Shown: piece by piece, positions 50,301-62,300 of the stretch
Layout of the letters: each line of letters opens with the position of its first letter
How positions within the stretch are numbered: position 1 is the stretch's first letter
Assembly (NCBI GenBank): GCA_034670405.1
Contig: JAXDDX010000011.1
Span: forward strand, 6,888,501 to 6,952,500
Origin: Hoplostethus atlanticus
Taxonomy: Eukaryota; Chordata; Actinopteri; Trachichthyiformes; Trachichthyidae
DNA: 64,000 nt
Direction of reading: 5' to 3'
Position numbers and translations under genes: made by a program
The notes under the pieces: model-generated
Database searches by the model: none
What the model was told of the DNA's origin: nothing
Seen by the model: the letters and a program-made list of their open reading frames with translations, nothing else

Positions 50301-51498
50301 TGGCCGCAAGATTTACCATATTAAACTGAAAGCTTTTTAGGACCTTTTTTAATGCCAGTTAGATCCATTTTACAATTGGAATAAATGAAATGAAAGAAAA
50401 AACGAATCAATTGTGTGATTGGGCGAATTTCTCACCACAAAACAGCAAACCAAGAAACTACATTTTTAAGCCCTCCGAAATTGAATTTAAGAAGGAAAAT
50501 GCTATACTCAGTGAGTGTACCTTGATTTAAGACATTTTAAGACATTTTCAGGACACCCTACAGTTGATTAAAACAAAACAACAAAACTTCAAGCTTCAAC
50601 AAAACGCCTGCAGTTCAGTGGATAACCAGTTGTTTCCCCCTCCCCCATCTCCATCTGCATCTGCAGCACTACCAGGCGTAGTTGTGACCATCCTTCTCAT
50701 CCAGGACAAATATGGCGAACGCATCATCAACACCGACGTGACCATGTGAGTCCTGACCGCATCTCGGCAAAGCCCTGCTTTCTATAGATTGAATACTTTC
50801 CCTCATAAGATCATCCTACCAATTGTTTGAGTTATTTCCAAGAAATTTCAGCTTTGGGTTTGAGAAGCTCTAGCGCATGAAGCAGGTAAACTACACGAAA
50901 CCTTTTGTTTGTGGCCGGCTGACATCTTTCCTCTCCAATACCAAGGTGCTGGATAACGGACGACGACGTCCACTACGTCGTCAACATAGGCTACTACGCC
51001 CTGGTCTTCCTCTTCACCTTCACCACCTTCATCATCATACTGCGCTGGCTCTACCACCTCAGGGGAACAGCAGCAGGCACGGCCCAGCAGATGACAACCA
51101 GCAAAAGCATTTTCACCGTCATGGGGTTGTGCTGCATGCTGGGCTTCACATGGAGTTTTGCCTTCTTCGCCTACGGTGTCCTGCAGGTGCCCTCCTACTA
51201 CATCTTCACCACCCTCAATTCTTTCCAAGGTATCCACATGCTACGACCGTATCCCCACCCACCACATTTCTTCTCTAATAATTGCTAATTTGATAATCAC
51301 AACTCACGAGTGAGCGTTTCTCCCCGCCCGGCAGGTTTCTTCCTGTTCCTCTACTACTACAACACCAGGAGGATGATTGGCGAAAACGACGAGGATGGCA
51401 ACAATAAGGAAAGCTCCAGCAGCAGCAGCAACTCGGGCACGATGAAAACCACCCTGGACAGCTGCAAGAACCCCTACAAGCTAAAAGATAAAAGATAA
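41306..51498 (+). CDS. Adhesion G-protein-coupled receptor, ADGRG group, about 638 aa, 15 exons
   Basis: Cell-surface receptor with autoproteolysis at the GPS. Exons: 41306-41354, 41555-41668, 44839-44877, 45126-45203, 46455-46626, 47105-47267, 47724-47858, 47949-48059, 48159-48195, 48381-48481, 48784-48905, 49822-50090, 50667-50745, 50946-51229, 51335-51498; all phases agree. A signal peptide (MTLLVVLLWISLSS) leads a Cys- and Asn-glycosylation-rich ectodomain without a recognisable adhesion module. GPS is at about residues 293-333: CRSW, then GCW, then TCQCTHLTFFAVLM, with cleavage expected between Leu326 and Thr327 and the tethered agonist TFFAVLM. The seven-helix region is about 344-590 (LTYITYVGCGLSLFF, FTWFAVEAFHLCLQVY, TWSFAFFAYGVLQ), with a Ser-rich tail. 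It resembles the short ADGRG1/3/5-like receptors; the exact paralogue is not assigned. An in-frame ATG at 41276 would add ten residues. Confidence 0.88.
41930..42180. repeat. Possible diverged interspersed repeat in receptor intron 2
   Basis: Contains imperfectly repeated blocks (TTTTGAACAACACATACTGAAGG-like and TTTTGAACAACCCATTTTTAAG-like, then GATCCAGATC and GATCCAATCTGAT). This looks like an old duplicated or mobile sequence. No termini were found. Confidence 0.3.
43340..44640 (-). mobile_element. Ty3/gypsy-like LTR retrotransposon fossil, broken
   Basis: Minus-strand remnants in intron 2 of the adhesion GPCR, antisense to it. Recognisable parts: a reverse transcriptase/RNase H piece at about 43380-43740 (with motifs such as NPKKCAVG and FLGLTGYY), an integrase-like piece near 44220-44290 and a gag-like piece near 44460-44600. 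No LTR pair was found. The element is far shorter than a whole Ty3/gypsy copy, has several breaks and is clearly old and inactive. Confidence 0.7.
45255..45375 (-). mobile_element. Non-LTR retrotransposon tail fragment
   Basis: Contains CTCTTTATTGTCCCCGAGGG and GAAATTGCAGG near GCAGCAGTACAAAACTGCTG, a common teleost LINE-tail signature (antisense on this strand). It lies in receptor intron 4. The clade is not assigned. Confidence 0.45.
46735..47042. mobile_element. AGCTGCAC-family MITE, diverged copy without clear ends
   Basis: Shares the internal blocks of the copy at 29335-29715: GTCCAGCTTTCTCTGG, CACTTCCTGTGGGCGGA, GACCATACCCGACACC and GGTGTATTTTCATATAAAAA. It lies in receptor intron 5. 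Confidence 0.55.
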
Positions 51499-52460
51499 AG
51501 CCTTGGCAGATGTGCAATGTTTAAGGATTAACTAACCAACAGATCGTGGTCGGCTTGAATCGTAGTCCAGTGTACTTTTACACACAGGAATAACATTGTG
51601 ATGCTACATTAACCGGCATCTTTCTAGATATATTTATAGATGCCAATAGATCTATTTTTTCAGAAATTGTCTGCACTGGTCAGTTAAAAAAATGTTCTTT
51701 ACAAAACCATGTTTGGATTCATGTTACCTCTTGGTAAAACTTGGTTTTACATTTCAAATAAGAAAGCTGTTACTGTTTGACAAAACAAAATTTAGATTTA
51801 TTACTTTACCTTGTTAGCTTTGTTTTATTATTTATGATAGGTTTGCCTGTAGGTTAGCACAACTTCCTGGATTAGGGAGCATAGCAGTTAAACAGGGTGT
51901 ATGTGTTTCATCGACTTCCAATTTAAGACTTTTTTAAAAATGCCATTGAGAATGAGATGCAAGACCAATTTTGCGACGGAAATAAAAGGCAAAAATCAGA
52001 ACCTGTAGATTTTGAGAATATTGGTCTGCATCACTGATTTTTCAATGGAAAAACAGCACTTGTAGAAACCACAACAAATGTAAGACCTCTACTACTGATT
52101 TGAAGACGTAAACTGCTTTATGTAACCATATTCAAGGTTTTTCAGGCCTTGACTGTAAGTGATATGATTTAGGACATTTTCAGGACTTGCAGACACCATG
52201 TTAAACCTGAAAGTGTGTCTACTTGTCACAGGACATCTCTAGAAAACAGACATGGGTCTCAATTACATCACATTACATCACATAATTGTCAAATACATCC
52301 AGTAAGTCCCGCCAGAAATTGCTGTGTTCAGGCGTGCTTCCACTTTGTAAATAGTGCTACCTTCAATTTTGATAACACATTTCAAAAAAGAATGATTAAT
52401 ATACTTTTTTAAATTTTTATTAATTACACTTAGATTTTACATTCTGAAAATATTTTACAT
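51499..52460. other. Receptor 3' UTR converging on KNSTRN 3' end
   Basis: AT-rich, no coding sequence. It holds the candidate receptor poly(A) signal (51981) and, on the minus strand, an AATAAA at 52417-52422, about 40 bp beyond the KNSTRN stop. Confidence 0.55.
51981..51986 (+). promoter_or_regulatory. Candidate poly(A) signal of the adhesion GPCR
   Basis: AATAAA about 480 bp after the receptor stop codon. Confidence 0.35.
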
Positions 52461-54617
52461 TTATTCCAATAAGAGCGCCTCCGCTTCCTCGAGAGCCTTT
52501 TCCATTTCAGCTACCTCCAGGGAAAAGTTCTCCCTCTCCTGCACCAGATGTCCCCGTGCTTTAGTCAGGTCTTTCATTGTTGTTTGGATCGCCTAAAAAT
52601 AAAAAAATAAAAAAATACATTTATAAAGTGGGGACATTCAAAACAAACCCCGAAAACAAAAATGTTGGAAAGCCAAAATCATTGGTCAATAATAGTAATA
52701 ACATGGTATTGCAACTTCAAAAGCCCAAGCCATTGTACTTACCTCTAGTTGAGCGTGTTGCTTTGATGCAATATCACCAAAGGCCCTTAATTCATTTAGC
52801 AGGTCTGTGGAGACACTCTGAAATTGAGAGCATGAAAGACATCTGCTTACTAGATGTCCAGTGTGCATATGATATATAAGCATAGTGTAAATTAGATTCA
52901 TTATAAAATATAGGGAACATAATTTTGCTTTACTTTAATTATGTGGTTGTGCAGGTTAGGACAAATAAATAATAAGTGCATGTCTCTGATTTTATTGCTC
53001 GTTTTTCCAGTTGTTATTTTTGTGTGTGAGCGTAATTTAATCATGCTTTGTGTGTTTATGTTTTGATATAACATAGGGCAAATACGTGAGGACAAATAAA
53101 ATGTGACTGTATATCTGAAGTCAAAGTAAATAAAATATGTACCACCGCTTCTCTTCTTTGGTCTTCACTTTGCTGGGCAGCATCTCCAATACTTTCTCCT
53201 AAAACTAACCATCAAAGGGGTTGTAATTTAGCAGTTTACTAAAGCGACAACTGACAAAAAAAAACGGTATCTTGTTTTGAGCGGCGGGGGTTCACCGTCA
53301 CCTGGGTCTATTTTTCGAGCGACCAGGAGAACGTGACAGTCCTTTAGGTGCTTCTGGACATCTGCATTCTCCTTTTCAAGGTCACTGGACTGCAGCTCCA
53401 GTTCAGCTACTCTTTGCTGCAATGCAATAATGACTTTGGGTTCACTCTGACAAGAGGCAAATACAGTACACCAATGCTATGCAAATCCAGATCTGGGAAA
53501 AACAAGTGACGTGTAGGCTACAAGGAGTCCGGCTGATGCATGGAAAAAATGACGTGTACGAAGACAGTGGCTCTTCATGCAGAATAAAGTTATGGTTGAG
53601 TGTAAATCTGGTGTACCTGTGTCACCGTGAGGTTTTTCTGTAGTTCCTCGTTGGCAGCCACCAAGAGATGATTTTGGTCCCTCAGCTCTGCCTGTTGCCC
53701 ATACCTGGTGGAGACTCTATCAAAAGGTGCACATATTGAAAGCAAGGGTGAAGCCTAGCTTAGAGCAACTTCAGGCCACAATGCAATGTGCATGACACAC
53801 ATTAAGACACAAATAAAGGTTATGTAAGGAATGCAAACCTCCAGTAAAATGTATGACTCACCCTTTGTGAACTTTAGCGGCGACATTCTTCCTGGAAGAC
53901 AAAAAAGGTGGAATATTGTCAATATATTAAAAGCTGCACAAACTGTTTGAAAGGTAGGTAACTGTTTGAAATTTTTGAAATTCTACAACTCCTACAAGGT
54001 GACGTCAGTAAACTGCACACAGCACACTAATGTTTACCAACCCGGCAGATAGGGTGAATCTACAGGGTCTCAATTAGTGGAGTTGGGACGCTCTTCTTAC
54101 AGCGCCTCTTTGTGATTTAAGCTGAGACGCTGGGTGTATTTTGGCATAAAAATCTTATATAATAAATCACACTGTGATTCAAGATATTCTTTGTTGACAA
54201 AGATACTGCTACCTACTTTTATACTTTTTTCTGTTTGACAACTGCGATATTGAGGGGGGCGAGGGCCAAAGAAGAGGCATTAAATTCAAAGGGCCTGGGT
54301 TAAATTAGGGAGTACTATTGTTATTACCTTATGTTTTCTTTTTGAGGTTTGAGGATACCGTCTGTTTTAGGGATGGCACTGGCAGTTGAGGATACAGTTG
54401 CTGTGTCTTTGGATTCAAATTTATTGGTTGTTTTCTTCATTTCGGCAGGTGGTGGCACACCTGGAACAGACAGAAGATTGTTAATTGTACATCAGTTTTA
54501 TTCAACACGATAAATAATGAAAGGCGCTTGGTCATTTGATAGTTAGGACTACGCCGGCCAAAGATATATGAGTGATTTCATCTTACTTGACCCACCTCTA
54601 GGGATTTTTGAAGACAT
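52461..54617 (-). CDS. knstrn: KNSTRN (kinastrin/SKAP), small kinetochore-associated protein, about 229 aa
   Basis: Mitotic spindle and kinetochore protein (astrin partner) needed for chromosome alignment. Eight coding exons on the minus strand: 54596-54617, 54328-54460, 53862-53891, 53617-53716, 53302-53446, 53146-53198, 52743-52817, 52461-52592; all phases agree. The N-terminus MSSKIPRGVPPPAEMKK is polar and low in structure. From about residue 75 it is a near-continuous coiled coil (RDQNHLLVAANEELQKNL, LQQRVAELELQSSDLEKEN, HLKDCHVLLVARKIDP) ending EMEKALEEAEALLLE. Human KNSTRN, as I recall it, has the same core order: NQLLEAVNKQL, then CLAILESKGLDP, and the C-terminal EMEQLLEM. This copy is shorter (human 316) in the disordered N-terminus. 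The donor of the sixth coding exon may be 3 bp further on (53143). The identification rests on the coiled-coil pattern, so it is less certain than for KNL1. Confidence 0.8.
53928..54165. mobile_element. AGCTGCAC-family MITE, copy in a KNSTRN intron
   Basis: Begins TTAAAAGCTGCACAAAC and carries the family blocks CTGCACACAGCACACTAATG, GATTTAAGCTGAGACGC and GGTGTATTTTGGCATAAAAA. The right terminus is unclear. Confidence 0.5.
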
Positions 54618-56394
54618 TTCTGCACCTGCAATGAATCCAAGTCAGGCAATGGCAACTGTACCTGTAAAGAAGGAATCTGATTAAGTTAACTAGTCTCTCA
54701 GTGATGTGTTCACTGACCTATTGTCAACATTACCCTTACAGTATGACTACGAATAGGCCTGACAGTAAATCGATCAATCTCTATGAATTGCCAGGTGTTT
54801 TTGTGGACAGCTGACACTAAGAAAATAATAATTCCCCCAGTGTTCCTTCACCAAAATACACTGTGGTGGACAGTGACAGTGTGAGCCATTTCAAAGGTTA
54901 AATGTAATTTAAGTAAATTCTGCTTGGTGGATTATATGTATGTACTTCTATGTCCTAAGTGGTGTGTTACGAGCCATGTATGTTTGCTAATAAGCAGGGC
55001 GGCGTTAAATTAACCGATTTTGACGGTCACGTATCGGAGCTTGACAGTTACGTTACCTATCCTGCAGAACTCCACACAGTAAACATGCGCTAGCTACCGA
55101 AGTTATACGTTCTCCGTAACTGAAATATTTGTGCTAATGTATGTTCCACCATTCGTTATGGAAACATCACACAATAATAACAATAATGCTAATCAGAGGG
55201 TTACCTTCACGATTACGTCTAGTTTGCAAAGCAGTTGAACGACAGACAAACAGAACCACCCGCTCAAGGATTTGAAAAGGTCCCGCCCTGTTACAGGGAC
55301 TTCCGTTTTGCACACGATAGTTCCTGTATCAATAATTAGCAAAACACTATTCAGCATTTATGTCAGTCAAAAATGATTGTATAATTTCATGATTTGTATT
55401 TAAAAATTGTATGAGCAAAATTAATTTACTTAAACAGCCCGAAAAAGCAGGGAAATCGAAAAAGTTGACAAAAACGTAGGCAAGACTGCGCATGCGTGAA
55501 GGCGGAAAATTCAAAACTGACAACGTTTGCTTCTATTCGTACATCGACCTAGACAATGTATCAACGAAGTATACTTAACATAAAATAAAGAAAAGGCTAT
55601 CTGTTTCAAAGCTCCATAATTCGTAACAACTACGAGGTATGTGTTTCCTTTGGGTTTCGCTGTTTTTTTTGTTCACATTTTGATTGGCGAACGTTAGCTA
55701 ACGTGGGCTAACATATTCGTTAACTAAGGTTACTGTTGATTAGTTTGGTAGCGAGGCAAAGCTAATCTAAGCAAAGATTTAGCGATTTTCTATGCCTATC
55801 AAAAATCGCACATTGACTTCACTGTTAATAGATATGTAATGCTTTTGCGGTTGAATTGGTATGTTTGTGGACAAGTGCTTGTCGCGGTAAAGAATAATGC
55901 AACTGAGGTCAGACATAGGAAGAGGGCTGTAGTGGAGGGTAAACCCACCTAGTACTCGACTCGGACCCTATCCCCTGTTTATTTGCGGAATTGTTTACCC
56001 ACTTTTAGACTGACATATATATTTGTGACATAAAGTAAATTTCAGTGGTTTTCGGCATACTTTGATTGTTCGTGATAATTGTCATCTTTTCCCACTTTCA
56101 CACGTATCAGAGAGTGATGCATTTGAGTTTGTTTTGCAGCAAACTAAACATTGCAATGACGACCACAAATTAAAAATCCAGCAAGTAGTTATACATACAT
56201 AGCTGTGTCCTGCCATGACAGGACTGCAGATATATCCTTGTTGAGGGGAATGCACAATTAATGCAATTGCAGTGATTTGAGAAATGTATATATGAGCTAT
56301 AGCTTATTTTAAAATATATAGTTTACTAAATTGACCTATTTCACAGATGATATAACTTCCTGTAAGTGATATTGTTTTATTTCCACAGTTGAAG
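54618..56394. other. KNSTRN-KNL1 head-to-head spacer with both 5' UTRs
   Basis: Holds the KNSTRN leader intron, the shared promoter area and the KNL1 leader exon (ending 55636) with its 0.75-kb leader intron. The acceptor TTCCACAG at 56381-56388 lies 6 bp before the KNL1 start codon. No other coding sequence was found. Confidence 0.6.
55205..55540. promoter_or_regulatory. Bidirectional KNSTRN/KNL1 promoter
   Basis: A likely KNSTRN leader exon ends with donor GTGAAG|GTAACC (minus, at 55205). A likely KNL1 leader exon ends with donor TACGAG|GTATGT (plus, at 55636). Between them lie an NRF1-type palindrome TGCGCATGCG (55487-55496), GGCGGAAAATTCAAA (55501-55515) reading toward KNL1 and, reading toward KNSTRN on the minus strand, GGCGGGACCTTTTCAAA (about 55270-55286). 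GGCGG followed by TTTGAA-type hexamers resembles the CDE/E2F plus CHR arrangement of G2/M genes. The hexamer here is in the inverted form TTCAAA. No TATA box is seen. Start sites are inferred. Confidence 0.55.
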
Positions 56395-59300
56395 ATGGAG
56401 CCACTTGATGCTGCCAAGAATGAGTGAGTAACATGTTTATTATTATTTTAGAGAAAGCAGTTGTCTGTTCCTGTGCCTAAGATGAAACTTGAAGCAAAAA
56501 TTTAGCTACTGTGTACCTAAGATGACCCTTGTCCTGTTCCTCTTGCTTAGAGATAACTTTGCATTCATACTATAAAGTCAATTTGACTATAGTCTTATTT
56601 TTACACTCATCCAATGGCCACCATTACAGAGTATAATGTGCTTCATTCATGGTTGTTCACATAAAGTTTGGACGCTAACTGCCAAAAAGCCCCGTTCCAA
56701 AAGGTATTTACCAACAAAATATTTTTAGATCTGAAATGATCTCCATAACATGAAGTTAAAAACAAAAGTGACGTAGGAGAGAAGCTTACAATCACTAAAC
56801 ATTGTTATTGGCATTTTAGATTATGCTGCTTTCTTGTTTACCTCAAATGTTCTATTTTTAATCTTCTCATTTACATTATTTTGGATCAGATATGGTTTTT
56901 GTTGAGTACTGAATAGAAGCCCCTATTTGTTGAATTTGCCGTTTGTGAGTAACAGTTGCGCCTAAAGCAGTTAGTCACTTTGTGGCCAGGGTCTAGCAAT
57001 AATAGATCAAATGTTGTGTTCTCTGGTGTTGTTGAGGGCAGCCACCTGAATATAGTTCCATGTTCAAATCAAATCAGATTTATTTATAAAGTGCACACAA
57101 ATACAATTTTAAAAAGAAGAGAAAACAAACAATACAGTAATGAATGGTACAGATCTTGTGTGTTTGTGTATGTGTGTGTGTATATGTATGTGTGTGGGTG
57201 TGGACGTGTACATGTGCATAGTGAAAATGAATACGAGAGAGCTCTGGAAATGGATAAAAATATATTAAAATGATTTCACCACATTGGCAGGACAAATTGT
57301 AATAATCAACACTAGAATGAAATGACATGTAGCTGTTGGGCTGTCTCTGCACTGGCGTTGAATATTATGTTTCATGTTATATGTTGCAGTGAAAACATTG
57401 GATCGTCCAAGCGGCGCATTTCCTCGGTCAGTGCTACATGTGTTAAATGGACAAAGTATTTCCGTTTTCTGTCTCTGCTAATGAATAAACACATGACCTC
57501 TGCTATTCCTTATTTTCAGATTTTAAAAGCACCACGGACATCCCTCAAATTTGCTGACCCAGAGCAACTGGAAACTCCGGTAAAAGGATTGCTTGATTTG
57601 ATATTTTGATTTAATTCCTCTGTCACTGCTGCTTGTATGGATTTTCCACTATAGTGTGCTTTAATCAGTTCAATCCAGCCTATCACATCATTCTGTATAA
57701 ACCCAAATTGCAATTTAATATATTTCTGCGATCATAGCTTAGTTTTATTTTTGTATATAAATATCCAATATATATTAATCAATATATTGTTTATATATAT
57801 ATATACATATACATATATATTATTTTTTATATAATTATTTTTTTTTTTAACTTATTTTAATTAATTATTATTTTCATTAAGGTGGAAGTCTGCAAACCAG
57901 TCGAAAAGAGGAATTCAAGAAGAGTCAGTTTTGCCCCCGCTAACGATGTTCTTCTGTTTTCAAAGTGAGACCCTAGAAAAATAGATGTCTTCATTTCAAA
58001 GTCTTCACAAAGATGTTGCTTGTTTAACTTTTTTTATCTCTACTTTATATTTACAGGGATGTGAAAAATGTCGCTCCTGCCCGAAGTCCTCTTCAAAACT
58101 TGTCAACAACTAGTAAGTATGTTTTAGTGATTTTGGTGTATAGGCCCAGTGCCTTTCTTTGCTGAAACAAGGACCTCTGTGGAGGTTGTAGATTAGCCTA
58201 TAGCCTTACATTAAAACAACGAGAATGAGTGGTAACGGACTACATTGAAAAGAGGAACATGAGGCCTATGTTAATAGTGTTAGGTGTGTCTTGGTCTGAA
58301 CACGTACATTGTATGTCAGTAGCCACATGCAAACTACCTGCTCCTGCAAGCTCGGATCCTGTTTGACGACACAAGATAACGCCATAATCTGGTGCCAATT
58401 TATTGATGAGCATTTGGCCCTGTTATTTCCATGGACAGCCAATTTATGTCTGTAGGATTCAGTCTGTTGCCAATCCTCAATGTATTTGTCCAGTTGCCCA
58501 ACCCCCATGTGTAAGATCCAGCTTTCCTAATAATATTATAATAATCGAAATCAGACATTTCCTGATTACGTCAATCCCAAGTAATAGTTGTGGCTAATTA
58601 AAATAAGACAGTGGTCGACTGGAAATCAGCTGTTGAACCAAAAAAGTTGCATTTGAACATAAGATACTGATTATTTTAGTCATGAAAATTGTGATAAATG
58701 GCATTGAAAAGTCAAAACAATTTTTTTAACGATAGTGTTTAAGGATGTTGATTTTATCCTATCATAACCTGTTGGAGTCTCTGGTCTTGGTGTGTTGAAT
58801 AAGAAGGTAGAATAGAGCCTGTAATGATTGACCAAAAGCAATTCTGGAATAATGCCTCCGTTCAGTAATAATTTTCACATATTTGAATTTGGGTTGGATT
58901 GCTGTTTTGTCTTCATAGTAGTTGAAGAGGATGGCTTGGATTGTTTTAAGGTTAAATAAACCACACTGGTGCAGCTCGAAAATAAGTTGCCCTGCACATG
59001 ATTATCTTTATATTTTAAACAGTTTTTAACATTTGTCCAACCTTTATTCCACAGCAGTGGCAAATGCTGAGAAGAGGTAAGTTGACTTCCACCTACTACT
59101 ATTTTAGACAATAATCATGGATTCATTGTCTGACCAAAACAGTCAATTTATATTCCCCAGTCTTCCATAGCAACAGTAATGTTACACTTTTCCTGTATGT
59201 TCTCTTACCCAAAGGGTCCAGGTGGGGGTCACTGAAGAAGGGATTCAACTAATCACTGGTAGATAGGCAAAATAACTTAATATGCTTTTTTCTACTTGCA

Positions 59301-62300
59301 ACAATAACGACAATTGCATTAATAATCACTGTTGGCATTTAAATTACCTTTTATTAAACTCCCATCGCTAATTGTAGGTATGGAAACCTTGTTGAATGCT
59401 CCTCTGCATGCCTCTCAACAAAGAAATAAGGTGAGCTTAGAAATTCACTTGCTTTGCTGTTTTGCTCATTTCACTATTTTTGGCTCAATAGGTTTGCAAT
59501 TCGTGAGGAAAAACTGATATTTGACAATTTATAACTATGTTCTTGCAGAATTTTGATATCAATCTACTGTAATGAGCTTGCACTGACTACTACTCATACT
59601 GAAGTTAATTTTTTTTGGTCAATTTTTTATTTACCAATATCTACATACAAAAATAAAACTGAGCTGGAATACTTGGGGTCAGTGAGCCACTTGGGCTGTT
59701 TTTCATCAGCCAGTTCTGCTTAAAATGTAAGGTAAACACGCATTTAGATACATTTTTGTATCCTATTGCTCACATAGTCAGATATACTGACATTAAAGCG
59801 ATGACATCGATGAAACAATGGGTTAAGTTACCCGGGCATACTGCTCTCTAAAATAATGTTCTCCTCTACTTGCAGTGACACTTTTTGTCCTGTAGGTGTT
59901 GCTGATAACCGCTGTATTCACTCAGGAACTTGGTTGACAGTTCGGTCCCAATTAACTGAAAGAGTTCAATGAAATATTGATTTTGCAAGAATTTCTCAAG
60001 GCGGTCAATAATTCTTGCTAAGGCGGCCTGCTTTGCCTATAAAGGGATGCGGGAAAACCTGCATTTTTTTCTAAGTGGAGACAAATGCTCTTTTTATGGT
60101 GGCCCACCACCACTGAATGAATGAAACACTGTAATAATGCTTATTAGGGATGTCCTCATAAAGTTAATTTTTAGTGTGCTTGCATTTACATTGAGTGACT
60201 TGTCTTCCTCAGGAGATTTTCACTTTCAACCAGGATATTGAAGATGACTGCAGAGAGAAAACGGTGATGTTTACTGCAGATGATGCATCTATGGATGTGA
60301 CCCACTGTCACACTATAATCATTGGCAATAATTCAGAATCGTATTCAGTTTCGCCAGACCAACATTGTGACCTTTTACCTACTTGTGGAAACATGGATTT
60401 TACTTTCTCCATGGAGAGGAGAAAAGGTGAGACATCCGGTCCGCCTAGAAATATATCCTCAACTGTGCATAGTTTGGATCCAGAATTTGAAAACTTCCTT
60501 GCTAGTCTCTCTGAGCCAAGTGACCCGAGGGGTAATCGTGTGATGGCAAAAGTGGTGTGCAATGCTGAACCATCCCCTCAAGAAACTGTAGATGCAAATT
60601 GCTTCCTGGTCCAGCTTAAAACACAGAGAGCTGGTGTGGATAAGGAGAATCAGGCTCCAGTTTTTACACCAACTGTCACAGAAAAGCCACTGAACAAAAC
60701 CTGGAAGATTGGAGAATCATCTAATAGAAGTGTAGTCTTTCCAGAAGATGATCTAAGCATGGATATGACTGAGGCTCATACAGGCCATATTGTGGGGAAC
60801 ACATCTTCTGATGAGCCTCTTAATTGTCTGTTTCCTACACCAGACCTTTACCCAGCCTCTGACCATTTGAAGGCAACAGAGATAACTTTGCGACAGCAAA
60901 GTAGCAAAACACTGGGATGTACATCATCTAAACCTAATGGTGTCGAAAGTACAAAGAACCCAACAGCTGTCCTTGATTCCAAGATAAGTGCTAGTGAATT
61001 GCCCTCTCTAAATAAAACAAGAAGCAAGTTGGACCTAAATTTGAATCAGGTGCCTCCCTTAACTGAAAAGGGCATAATCTCTCACACGTCTTATGATACA
61101 CATCGTATATTATACCAGGAAGAGGATACAAGGTATAAAACCTCTCCATCTGAATCTGATGACATGGACTTAACAAGAAGTCAGACAGTTGCTATTGAAG
61201 GTGAAAGCCTCTGCCCTGTCAATACTTTGCAGAAGAAAAAGCAAAAGAGTTTGTCTTTCATAACAGCTTCAAGCAAAACCAGTAATGCCTTTGAATCTGA
61301 TTCTGATGACATGGAGTTTACAAGTTGTCAAACGAGGGTCATTGAAGCAAGAAATCTTGATGCCATAAAGGCATCAGTGAGTGTTGACACTGCAGGACCA
61401 GTCAGAATGTCCAAAGTTGAAAATGGTATGGATAGAACGGTACACCAGGGAGAAGGCACAAAGGACAGTAATTGTGAATTTGATGACATGGAAATAACGA
61501 GAAGCCAGACAGTTTCCATTGATGCCAGAAGTCTCCGCACAGTCAATCCTTTGCAGAACCAAAAGCGAAAGAGTCTGGCCCTCATGACAAGTTCCACTAA
61601 AGCCAGTAATACCGCAGAAGACGAGTGTGGCATGGACATGACTAAAGCTTTCACTGTATCTATTGATCATATTTCACAGTCAGATGGCTCAAGAATGTTA
61701 GACAAGCCATTGAACAGCCTCTTCCCCAAAACAGATCAAGAAATGAAGATGTGGAGAGCAGAAGCTGATTCTGATGACATGGAGTTCACAAGGTGTCAAA
61801 CTAGGGTCATTGAAGCAAAGAATCTAGATCTTGCAAAGCCATTATTGAGTTTTAGCACTGGGGGACCAGTCAGTATACTGAAGTCAAATAAAAAACTTTC
61901 AGAAAGTGACAATGGTATTTGCATGATGGCGCACCAGGGAGAAAGCACCAAGTACAATAATTGTGGCTCTGACGACATGGAAATAACAAGGAGCCAGACA
62001 GTTGCAATTGATGCCAAAAGCCTCCACACAGTCAATCCTTTGCAGAAGAAAAAGCGAAAGAGTCTGGCCTTCATGACAACTTCCACTAAAGCCAGTAATA
62101 CTGCAGAAGACGAGTGTGGTATGGACATGACTAAAGCTTTCACTGTATCTATTGATCATATTTCACAGTCAGATGGCTCAAGAATGTCAGGCAAGCCTTT
62201 GAACAGCCTCTTCCCCAAAACAGATCATGAAATGAAGACATGGAGAGCAGAAGCTAATTCTGATGACATGGAGTTCACAAGGTGTCAAACTAGGGTCATT

